Source: Desulfobacterales bacterium
GTDB lineage: Bacteria > Desulfobacterota > Desulfobacteria > Desulfobacterales > ETH-SRB1
Direction of reading: 5' to 3'
Assembly (NCBI GenBank): GCA_030017395.1
Contig: JASEIZ010000090.1
Span: forward strand, 1 to 8,063
DNA: 8,063 nt
Shown: one piece after another, positions 1-5,689 of the stretch
Position numbering within the stretch: position 1 is the stretch's first letter
Layout of the letters: the number at the start of each line of letters is the position of its first letter
Notes under the pieces: model-generated
What the model was told of the DNA's origin: nothing
The model's input: only the letters and a program-made list of their open reading frames with translations
Databases searched by the model: none
Translations under genes and position numbers: made by a program

Positions 1-55
1 GGGCAGGCTTATCAAGTCCGGCATGACGATTTCGGGACTTTTTACGAGTTCATCA
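1..55. repeat. Possible fragment of a dispersed intergenic repeat
   Basis: The segment around 22-55 (core GACGATTTCGGGACTTTTTA at 25-44, followed by CGAGTTCATCA) resembles a sequence I recall as a frequent intergenic repeat in deltaproteobacterial-type genomes, often next to a palindromic 'gcgggaatgac' arm. Here only one end is visible, with a short inverted pair AAGTCC (14-19) / GGACTT (35-40). The resemblance is from memory and the copy may continue left of the window. No convincing gene covers this stretch. Confidence 0.3.
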
Positions 56-413
56 TATTCGGTGAGTGCTAAACGATTATATAAAGCATACAAACATTAC
101 ATTTTTGTTTTCAACATTTTTTATGTGTGGTATTTAAAAGGAAAATCATACAATTACTTATTGCCGAGGACGCTTAGCGCTCTATTTTTGGCGATACTTG
201 ATAAGAATTAAAAGTGAATGGATTTAAGAGAGCTTCTTGTTGTGGATTGGTTAGTCAATCATACATTGAAACTTGATACACACCTTGGTCGCTTTATAAA
301 AAGGAAAAAAAAGGTGTCATATCTTGACGGGCTGTTGTCCGAACCTCAATATCGACGCGAACCCGTATGCCTGGCTGAAAAAGGGCAAATAACAGTTGGA
401 AGGTTGAGAGAAA
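56..413. other. Non-coding AT-rich gap upstream of cobT
   Basis: I see no convincing gene here. Two short plus-strand open frames exist (23-211 and 218-442). The first starts inside the putative repeat. The second overlaps the cobT start out of frame and has low-complexity Lys/Arg-rich content without a recognisable family. No tRNA, clean intrinsic terminator or B12 aptamer signature was found in this gap. It does contain the candidate promoter at 273-300 and the cobT ribosome binding site near 397-410. Confidence 0.5.
273..300 (+). promoter_or_regulatory. Candidate sigma-70 promoter for cobT
   Basis: TTGATA at 273-278 and TATAAA at 295-300 each match the -35 and -10 consensus at five of six positions and are separated by 16 bases. 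Transcription would begin near 307 and give an untranslated leader of roughly 107 bases before cobT. The call rests on consensus match and position only; AT-rich DNA produces such matches by chance. Confidence 0.4.
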
Positions 414-1496
414 ATGGTTTCAGAAGATATCGGATTGGTTGAGATTGTAAAACAGATTGTAACTGTTGATGAAAAATGGATAAAAAAGGCGCGTGAAAGA
501 ACAGCTCAACTGGTGATGCCTGCCAGGGCACTTGGAAGGCTGCACGACATATCGGAACGTTTATGCGGTATCCAAGAAACCCTTAAACCTTCGATAGAGC
601 GCAAAGCTTTTATGGTGATGGCCGGAGACCACGGCGTTGTGAAGGAAGGGGTAAGCGCTTTTCCCCAGGAAGTAACAGGTGAGATGATAAAAACCTTTTT
701 AAACAACGGCGCAGGCATCAATGTTCTTGCAGGTCAGGTTAGTGCGGATGTTTTTGTGGTTGATATGGGTATTGTTTTCGACCTTGACCCTGACACACTA
801 AATGGAAGGGATCGTTTTTTTATAAAAAAGGTGGCAAAAGGCACGGCCAATCTTTCCCGGGGACCTGCCATGACCCGTGAACAGGCGGAAAAGTCGATAT
901 TAACAGGGTTTCAACTTGCTGCTGGCCTTTTTAATAAAGGGGTACAGATTCTCGGTACAGGCGATATGGGAATAGGTAATACCACCCCTTCTGCGGCCAT
1001 CGGGACAGTCCTTACAGGCAGTCTCGTAGAAGAGATGGCTGGCCGCGGGACAGGTGTGGATGATAAAGGTCTTTTCAGAAAGCAGGAAGCGATACGCAAA
1101 GGGATCGAGATAAACCATCCAAACAGGGAAGACGGCCTCGATGTTCTTTCAAAACTCGGGGGTTTCGAGATCGGCGGCATTGCCGGTTGTATTCTGGCGG
1201 GTGCATATCATAAACGACCTGTAGTAATTGACGGATTTATTTCAACTGCCGGAGCGCTTGTCGCTCACGCACTTTGCTCTGCGGTTGTGGATTACCTGTT
1301 TGCCGGGCATTGCTCCGAAGAGCCTGGCCACAGGTTAATGCTGGAGCATCTTGGGCTCCAACCGATTCTTGACCTTGGCATGCGTCTTGGAGAAGGTACC
1401 GGCGCCGCTCTTGCCATGTGTATAATTGAAGGCGCTGTGCATATTTTTACAGACATGCTTACTTTTGAACAAGCCGGTGTTACCGGCAAGGAATAA
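414..1496 (+). CDS. cobT: Nicotinate-nucleotide--dimethylbenzimidazole phosphoribosyltransferase
   Basis: CobT transfers the phosphoribosyl group of nicotinate mononucleotide to 5,6-dimethylbenzimidazole, making alpha-ribazole 5'-phosphate, the activated lower ligand of cobalamin, in the cytoplasm. The 360-residue protein is close to the usual family length (about 350). Family motifs are in order: GDHGVVKEGVSAFPQEVT (71-88), which lies in the base-binding region; GTGDMGIGNTTPSAAI (181-196); EEPGHRLMLEHLGL (302-315); and RLGEGTGAALAM (324-335), whose Glu327 corresponds to the catalytic base Glu317 of the Salmonella enzyme. The ATG at 414 is preceded by GGAAGG and GAGAG at suitable distances. 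It precedes the B12-regulated uptake operon but has its own candidate promoter, and I see no riboswitch ahead of it. No clear intrinsic terminator follows. The partner genes cobS and cobU are not in the window. Confidence 0.96.
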   Translation: MVSEDIGLVEIVKQIVTVDEKWIKKARERTAQLVMPARALGRLHDISERLCGIQETLKPSIERKAFMVMAGDHGVVKEGVSAFPQEVTGEMIKTFLNNGAGINVLAGQVSADVFVVDMGIVFDLDPDTLNGRDRFFIKKVAKGTANLSRGPAMTREQAEKSILTGFQLAAGLFNKGVQILGTGDMGIGNTTPSAAIGTVLTGSLVEEMAGRGTGVDDKGLFRKQEAIRKGIEINHPNREDGLDVLSKLGGFEIGGIAGCILAGAYHKRPVVIDGFISTAGALVAHALCSAVVDYLFAGHCSEEPGHRLMLEHLGLQPILDLGMRLGEGTGAALAMCIIEGAVHIFTDMLTFEQAGVTGKE

Positions 1497-1516
1497 TAAT
1501 ACGGACATAAAAATTC

Positions 1517-1545
1517 TTGACTTCATAATATAAATAGTTTAGAAA
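1517..1545 (+). promoter_or_regulatory. Candidate promoter for the riboswitch leader
   Basis: TTGACT (1517-1522) matches the -35 consensus at five of six positions. TAGAAA (1540-1545), 17 bases downstream, is a four-of-six -10 match. A start near 1552 would place the inverted-repeat block and then aptamer 1 in the leader. A promoter for the operon must lie upstream of aptamer 1 (before about 1680) if both aptamers act, but this exact site is weakly supported. Read-through from cobT is an alternative. Confidence 0.3.
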
Positions 1546-1551
1546 ATATAA

Positions 1552-1667
1552 GTAACCGTTTACGGTTTACAGTTATCGGTTCACGGTTGAAATCAATATC
1601 CAAAATGCTTTAATCGTTGCATAGTTCATTGAAAAAACTGTGAACTGTGAACCGGCAACCGTGAACT
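1552..1667. repeat. Inverted-repeat block of GGTTCACGG-type units
   Basis: Left arm GTTCACGGTTG (1579-1589) is a perfect 11-base inverted match to CAACCGTGAAC (1656-1666). CGGTTCAC (1577-1584) also matches inverted GTGAACCG (1647-1654), so several registers are possible. A local palindrome AACCGTTTACGGTT sits at 1554-1567, and GTGAAC recurs three times in 1641-1666. About 65 AT-rich bases separate the arms. No T-tract follows the right arm, so it is not a canonical terminator. It resembles the short degenerate intergenic repeats common in some anaerobe genomes and has no evident coding role. Confidence 0.6.
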
Positions 1668-1679
1668 ATTACAAATATA

Positions 1680-2002
1680 GTTTAGGTGCTCATATCGAGC
1701 TTAATAGGGAACCCTGTGCGAAGCAGGGACGGGCCCGCCGCTGTAATCCTCTCCTTTTTTCAAAAAAAGGAACCTTTTTAGCATTTATACGCCACTGTTC
1801 TTATAAAGAGACCTTTGAAAAATGTTCAATTTTGTTCAATCTCAAGGAAGGCGAAAAATTTAACTGCAGGAATACATCAAGTATTTCGAAGCTTAAAATT
1901 TGAGCCTGACGCCGAGAGTGGGCAAAAGGGGGCGTTTTGCAAAGGTCTTCAGGAATGGGAAGGCTGCTAAAAAGGCGGGAGAGTCAGAAAACCTGCCTAA
2001 GC
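1680..2002 (+). promoter_or_regulatory. Cobalamin riboswitch 1 (aptamer)
   Basis: The conserved cobalamin-aptamer landmarks occur in order. Closing stem GTTTAGG/CCTAAGC is 1680-1686 with 1996-2002. A P2-like hairpin GCTC/GAGC is at 1688-1700. AATAGGGAA is followed by hairpin CCCTG/CAGGG (1712-1728), then GCCCGCCGCTGTAA (1733-1746). Next come GCCACTG (1791-1797), GGGAAGGC (1957-1964) and the 3' B12 box GAGTCAGAAAACCTGCC (1981-1997). The RNA would bind a cobalamin and repress the btuB operon. The aptamer spans over 300 bases, against roughly 200 usually, because a repeat-like element lies between GCCACTG and GGGAAGGC. The intrinsic terminator downstream suggests transcriptional control. Confidence 0.88.
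1809..1948. repeat. Palindromic (MITE/REP-like) element inside riboswitch 1
   Basis: A 140-base block is bounded by perfect 9-base inverted ends, AGACCTTTG (1809-1817) and CAAAGGTCT (1940-1948). Pairing continues inward past one bulge as AAAA/TTTT. Further symmetric pairs include GGCG (1850-1853) with CGCC (1910-1913) and an apical hairpin GAATAC/GTATTT (1870-1886, loop ATCAA), so the whole block can fold as one long imperfect hairpin. It contains a direct repeat TGTTCAAT (1823-1830, 1833-1840) and no gene. The flanks GTTCTT (1797-1802) and AGGAAT (1951-1956) can still pair, as expected if an original short arm was extended by insertion. No target-site duplication is obvious. That it is a dispersed mobile element is inference. 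Confidence 0.6.
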
Positions 2003-2048
2003 ATACGGACAAGCTTTTTTAAAAAGCTATATATAGGCATGACTTTCG

Positions 2049-2118
2049 TGGACCGAGATATGCCGCAAGATCAGAGGACAAAAAAGGGACATCCCCGGAT
2101 CGATTTAATATCGGTTCG
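2049..2118 (+). promoter_or_regulatory. Candidate antiterminator pairing
   Basis: TGGACCGA (2049-2056) can pair over eight positions, including two G-U pairs, with TCGGTTCG (2111-2118), which is most of the right arm of the downstream terminator. The two structures are mutually exclusive. The upstream strand lies in the loop of a small hairpin GGCAT (2036-2040)/ATGCC (2060-2064), giving a possible switch between ligand-bound and free states. This is pairing logic read by eye, not a computed fold. Confidence 0.35.
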
Positions 2119-2130
2119 GGGATTTTTTTT
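2091..2130 (+). terminator. Intrinsic terminator, expression platform of riboswitch 1
   Basis: A 14-pair stem (left arm 2091-2104 starting ATCCCCGGAT, right arm 2110-2123 ending CGGGGAT; two G-U pairs) encloses a 5-base loop. It is followed at once by a run of eight T (2123-2130). This is a textbook Rho-independent terminator about 90 bases after the B12 box of aptamer 1 and just before aptamer 2, with no coding sequence in between. It most likely stops transcription when aptamer 1 is bound. Confidence 0.88.
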
Positions 2131-2137
2131 GCAATCT

Positions 2138-2372
2138 GTCAGATCAAGGAAGCCGGTCAGATGCCGGCGCTGCCCCGCAACTGTAGGCGGAACGAAAACC
2201 ACATAAAGAAGTGATTAGTGGACAGTGACCAGAAAAAAACTGGCGCTGCAACTAACACCGGCCACTGGACTAAACAGTTGTTCCCTGACCACTAAACACT
2301 GGTCACCGACAACTGCCTTTCCGGGAAGGCGTGGAGAGTAGGAATTGCCGCAAGCCAGGAGACTTATCTGAT
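2138..2372 (+). promoter_or_regulatory. Cobalamin riboswitch 2 (divergent aptamer)
   Basis: A second set of cobalamin-aptamer landmarks follows the terminator: AAGGAA, hairpin GCCGG/CCGGC (2152-2168), GCTGCCCCGCAACTGTA (2169-2185), GCCACTG (2261-2267), CGGGAAGGC (2322-2330), and AAGCCAGGAGAC (2352-2363) as the first part of a B12 box. It departs from consensus at both ends. The usual P2 hairpin is absent, and the box ends TTATCTG instead of CTGCC. The ends can be closed by GTCAGAT (2138-2144) with ATCTGAT (2366-2372). The variable arm has a hairpin CAGTTGT/ACAACTG (2275-2281 with 2309-2315). No terminator follows, and the btuB ribosome binding site lies about 30 bases on, so translational control is likely. 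Confidence 0.82.
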
Positions 2373-2412
2373 GGATCAAACAACAATTCTGACCGAGGGG
2401 AAAGGAGAAAAA

Positions 2413-4416
2413 ATGAAGAAGTTATTAAGTTGTGCGGCAGTATTATTAGTATTTATGTTTTTAGGCTTACCTATGACGATTTTTGCGCAGGAAGAGGGGG
2501 CTGTTGTAACAATGGAAGAGGTGGTGGTAACGGCAACCAGAGATAAAGAAGAGATTCGCAAAATTCCGGCGAATGTAAGTGTTATCACGGCGAAAGATAT
2601 TGAAGAATCCGGAGCTACAAGTATTGTAGAAGTACTGGAAAATTTAGAAAGTATTAATTTTGTGAGCTGGAGCGGTAACCCTTCTCAGGCATATATAGAC
2701 ATGCGTGGTTTTGGAGGAGACAATCCCTTCGGCAAGACCCTGGTAATGCTGGATGGCAGAAGGCTGAACAGGCCGGATATGTCGGGTATAAACTGGCTTC
2801 AAATACCTATCAGTAATATTGAAAAAATAGAAGTTGTCAGAGGCGCCAGCAGTGTTCTGTATGGTGACACCGCTGTTGCCGGTGTAATAAATATTATTAC
2901 AAAAAGGGGTGTGGGGAAACCTAAGGTAAACGCTTCGGTCATAGTCGGAAGTTATGGTCTGCATGATGAGAGGGCTGGCTTAATCGGCTCTTATGACAGG
3001 CTCTCGTATGCCCTGACCGGTGAAAACCAGAAAACATTTGGTTACAGAGAGAGGTCAAAGTTTGCATCGAAGGGGGCTGGATTAAATCTGGGTTATGACG
3101 CAAGCGATTATTTTAATGTTTCTTTTGGAGCTTTATTTAATCGAACAGATTTTGATTTGCCAGGTTCGCTTACAAAGGCACAGAAAGAAGAAAACCCAAG
3201 GCAGGCCGGCGACTTAAATGATGACGGATCAAATGAATATGTCAATGCTAACTTAAAAATGGAATCTTTTTTTGGAGATTTCGGAAATTTCAACATTAAC
3301 TTTATGTATGGGAAGAAAGATATTACAGCTGATACGGCATCGTGGGGTACATATGCCGTTACAGACATTAACACCTATGGTGTAACCCCAAGATATATTT
3401 ATGAAGAAGAATTCTTCGGTCACAAAAATAAAGTGATTTTAGGATTTGATTATTATTATGAGACACTGGATAAAGATAAATTCAATGATAAGGAAAAACA
3501 AAATAAAACTCGTGAGGCTGAATTAGCTAAGGAAAGTATGGGATGCTATATTCGTAATGAATTTAACATTTTAGATGAACTGATATTGAATATGGGATAC
3601 CGGAATGAAAGAACAAAAGTAAAAGGCAAAGAAACAAAAATGTCGGATAGCTCCATAATTTTTGATGACAAAAAAGTTCATAAAGGTGAAGCTTATGAAG
3701 CTGGCCTTGTTTATTTAATAGGAAAAAATTCAAAGGTATTTACAAAACGTGCCACCGTATACAGATACCCGTTTCTTGATGAGCAGGCAGCTTATTCCGG
3801 TTATGGATCAGACCAGTTCTTAACCGATCTTGAGAAAGAAAAAGGTAAAACTGTTGAAGTGGGCACCCAGTTTAATCCCGTTAAGAACATGAAGATTGGG
3901 TTAACTCTTTTTAGAATAGATATGGAAGATGAAATTGTATACAATAGCTCTACATGGCAAAACGAAAATCTGGATAAAACAAGACATGAAGGAGCCGAAT
4001 TTTCCATTTCATATAAATTAGAAAAGCTGGGCAAATTCTATTCTAATTTTACCTATCATGACGCAGAATTCAGGGAAGGGGAGAATATTGGCAAGAAATT
4101 GCCTTTAGTTCCCGAAGAAATGGCCAATGTCGGGGTGGAAATATATCTTCCAGGCGCTTTTACATTGCGTCCCGAGATGCGATATACAGGAAAATGCTAT
4201 CAGGGTGGCGATAATTCAAACACTTCTGAACAAATGGACGATTATATACTGTATGATCTTTTTCTGTTCTATAAACCCGAATTTGACAAGTTAAAAATAT
4301 CTGTATTTTTGGGTGTTGAAAATCTCGCAGACGAAAAGTATTCTGTTATATCGTGGGGTGGTTATTACCCGCAACCAGGGATTACCGCAAAGGGCGGTAT
4401 CTCTTTTATGTTTTAG
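2413..4416 (+). CDS. btuB: TonB-dependent outer-membrane cobalamin receptor (BtuB-like)
   Basis: This protein is a TonB-gated outer-membrane beta-barrel transporter, here most likely for cobalamin or other corrinoids. I start it at ATG 2413 because GGGGAAAGGAG lies just upstream and the resulting N-terminus (MKKLLSCAAVLLVFMFLGLP) is a classic signal peptide, probably cut after Ala25. The earlier in-frame ATG at 2371 lies at the end of riboswitch 2 and would bury the signal. The mature 667-residue precursor shows a TonB box EEVVVTAT (35-42), a plug domain to about 165 with VVRGASSVLYGDTAVAGVIN (141-160), then a beta-barrel with alternating aromatic strands ending in phenylalanine. Substrate assignment rests on the riboswitches and on cobO in the same operon, since the sequence alone does not distinguish B12 from siderophore receptors. 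Confidence 0.9.
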   Translation: MKKLLSCAAVLLVFMFLGLPMTIFAQEEGAVVTMEEVVVTATRDKEEIRKIPANVSVITAKDIEESGATSIVEVLENLESINFVSWSGNPSQAYIDMRGFGGDNPFGKTLVMLDGRRLNRPDMSGINWLQIPISNIEKIEVVRGASSVLYGDTAVAGVINIITKRGVGKPKVNASVIVGSYGLHDERAGLIGSYDRLSYALTGENQKTFGYRERSKFASKGAGLNLGYDASDYFNVSFGALFNRTDFDLPGSLTKAQKEENPRQAGDLNDDGSNEYVNANLKMESFFGDFGNFNINFMYGKKDITADTASWGTYAVTDINTYGVTPRYIYEEEFFGHKNKVILGFDYYYETLDKDKFNDKEKQNKTREAELAKESMGCYIRNEFNILDELILNMGYRNERTKVKGKETKMSDSSIIFDDKKVHKGEAYEAGLVYLIGKNSKVFTKRATVYRYPFLDEQAAYSGYGSDQFLTDLEKEKGKTVEVGTQFNPVKNMKIGLTLFRIDMEDEIVYNSSTWQNENLDKTRHEGAEFSISYKLEKLGKFYSNFTYHDAEFREGENIGKKLPLVPEEMANVGVEIYLPGAFTLRPEMRYTGKCYQGGDNSNTSEQMDDYILYDLFLFYKPEFDKLKISVFLGVENLADEKYSVISWGGYYPQPGITAKGGISFMF

Positions 4417-4427
4417 TTACTATAATT

Positions 4428-4463
4428 ATCAATGGAGGAAAAGTTTAATTTTCCTCCATTGAT
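4428..4463. other. Perfect 15-bp intercistronic hairpin between btuB and cobO
   Basis: Left arm 4428-4442 (ATCAATGGAGGAAAA) is perfectly complementary to right arm 4449-4463, with a 6-base loop GTTTAA. It begins 12 bases after the btuB stop and ends 28 bases before cobO. An A-rich stretch rather than a T-tract follows, so it is not a canonical plus-strand terminator. Likely roles are protecting the btuB transcript's 3' end, serving as a processing site, or lowering expression of the distal genes. The left arm holds a Shine-Dalgarno-like GGAGG with no start codon at a suitable distance. Confidence 0.75.
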
Positions 4464-4491
4464 GAAAAAAAGAAACTATTGAGAGGAAAAC

Positions 4492-5007
4492 ATGAAAGGA
4501 TACATCCAGGTTTACACAGGCAATGGCAAGGGCAAAACAACGGCTGCTTTCGGACTTGCCCTGCGTGCTGCCGGCGCAGGCTTAAAAGTATATATCGCCC
4601 AGTTTGTCAAGGGAATGAAATACAGTGAGCTATATAGCCTGGCAAAGCTGTCGGAGTTTATTACATTAAAACAATACGGCAGGGACTGTTTTATTAACAA
4701 AGACCCTGACAAAGAAGATATTCAGGCCGCACAGGAAGGGCTCAAAGAGGTCAAAGAGATCATGTGTTCCGGCAAGTATCAGATGATCATCCTTGATGAG
4801 GCTAATATTGCCACTTATTATAATCTTTTTTCCGTGGAGGAGTTGCTGGATTTCATGCAGGCAAGACCGGAAGATGTCGAGCTGGTTATTACAGGCAGAA
4901 ATGCAGATCCCAGGATTATTGAAGATGCTGATCTGGTAACGGAGATGAAGGAGATCAAGCACTACTATCAAAAGGGCGTGCAGGCAAGGGATGGAATTGA
5001 GAAATAA
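4492..5007 (+). CDS. cobO: Cob(I)yrinic acid a,c-diamide adenosyltransferase
   Basis: This ATP:corrinoid adenosyltransferase of the CobA/CobO/BtuR family transfers the 5'-deoxyadenosyl group from ATP to the reduced cobalt of the corrin, forming the upper ligand of coenzyme B12 in the cytoplasm. The 171-residue protein has the family P-loop GNGKGKTT (10-17), a Walker B-like MIILDE (98-103), and the C-terminal signature LVITGRNADP (131-140) then ADLVTEMKEIKHYYQKGVQA (146-165) and DGIEK. GAGAGG lies just upstream of the ATG. It follows btuB in the same direction after the 15-bp hairpin and is 52 bases from exbB. In this setting it would adenosylate imported corrinoid. The gene is called cobA or btuR in enteric bacteria. 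Confidence 0.95.
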   Translation: MKGYIQVYTGNGKGKTTAAFGLALRAAGAGLKVYIAQFVKGMKYSELYSLAKLSEFITLKQYGRDCFINKDPDKEDIQAAQEGLKEVKEIMCSGKYQMIILDEANIATYYNLFSVEELLDFMQARPEDVELVITGRNADPRIIEDADLVTEMKEIKHYYQKGVQARDGIEK

Positions 5008-5059
5008 GAGGTGAAGTTAATGTGAATTACAATGTTAAATTGTTACGGTTGGAGGAATA

Positions 5060-5689
5060 ATGCTGGAAATATTTATTAGCGGCGGGCCGGTAATGTATCC
5101 GCTTTTAGCCTGTTCGGTTATTGTGATGACCGTTATTATAGAAAGGATAATCTTCTGGGTCAGAGTGAATAGGAATCGCAACCAGCTTCTTGTGGATGAA
5201 GTCCTTGAACTTTGTAGAACAGGGGATTGGGAGGCGGTTAGGGAAAGAACAGCAGGATCAAAAGACTATATTACCAAGATTCTAATAACAGGTATTCTGC
5301 ACCGTGAATTTTCCATGACCAGAGCTATGGAATCGGCCGGCGCCGAAGAGATCAAGAGGATGCGAAGGTATATGGGGGTGATAGATACTATGATTACCGT
5401 GGCCCCACTTTTGGGTATTTTCGGTACGGTGCTCGGAATTATTACATCCTTTGATGTATTGGGGACAACCGGCATTGAACATCCTGAAGCTGTCACAGCG
5501 GGAATAGCTCAGGCTTTGATTACAACTGCAACAGGGCTTGGCATTGCTATCCTTTCGGTTTTTCCATACAATTACTTTAATTCGCGGGTTGAAAATGCCG
5601 TTCTTTCCATAGAAAAATACGCTACCAGCCTGGAGATTGTATATGAAAAACTGGTGCAGAGTTCAGCCACACAAAAGGGAGGTGAATAA
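5060..5689 (+). CDS. exbB: ExbB/TolQ-family proton channel subunit
   Basis: ExbB is the inner-membrane scaffold of the proton-driven motor that energises TonB. The 209-residue protein has the MotA/TolQ/ExbB layout: a first membrane helix near 10-33, a cytoplasmic segment to about 107, a second helix with the conserved run APLLGIFGTVLGIITSF (115-131), and a third helix with GIAQALITTATGLGIAI (148-164). A strong GGAGG lies 4 bases before the ATG. Its stop TAA shares one base with the exbD start, implying coupled translation. TolQ is the alternative, but the following exbD and tonB and the upstream receptor favour ExbB dedicated to this system. Confidence 0.92.
   Translation: MLEIFISGGPVMYPLLACSVIVMTVIIERIIFWVRVNRNRNQLLVDEVLELCRTGDWEAVRERTAGSKDYITKILITGILHREFSMTRAMESAGAEEIKRMRRYMGVIDTMITVAPLLGIFGTVLGIITSFDVLGTTGIEHPEAVTAGIAQALITTATGLGIAILSVFPYNYFNSRVENAVLSIEKYATSLEIVYEKLVQSSATQKGGE

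Noticed and set aside
23..211. 62-codon plus-strand open frame at the left edge
   Set aside because: It begins inside the putative intergenic repeat and continues through AT-rich low-complexity sequence. No ribosome binding site or family was recognised.
300..392. Short open frame ending NIDANPYAWLKKGK, faintly like the C-terminus of an IS66-type transposase
   Set aside because: Only about 30 codons are open, there is no start, and nothing else of a transposase is visible nearby. The likeness is too weak to call a remnant.
218..442. 74-codon plus-strand open frame before cobT
   Set aside because: It overlaps the cobT start in another frame, has no recognisable domain, and is rich in Lys/Arg from an A-rich tract. 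It spans the candidate cobT promoter.
1842..1853. AAGGAAGGCG as the conserved GGGAAGGC segment of riboswitch 1
   Set aside because: It lies inside the palindromic element and is too far from the B12 box. GGGAAGGC at 1957-1964 has the correct spacing to the box at 1981-1997.
1640..1903. 87-codon open frame over the first half of riboswitch 1
   Set aside because: It covers the conserved aptamer segments and half of the palindromic element. The sequence is explained by RNA structure and shows no protein family.
1937..2206. 89-codon open frame across aptamer 1, the terminator and aptamer 2
   Set aside because: It runs through a strong terminator hairpin and two B12 aptamer segments, so it is a chance frame in structured RNA.
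2371..2412. Upstream in-frame ATG as the btuB start
   Set aside because: It lies at the last bases of aptamer 2 without a ribosome binding site and would add 14 polar residues before an otherwise ideal signal peptide beginning at 2413.
4428..4463. Intercistronic hairpin as a Rho-independent terminator of btuB
   Set aside because: No T-tract follows on either strand; the downstream sequence on the plus strand is A-rich.
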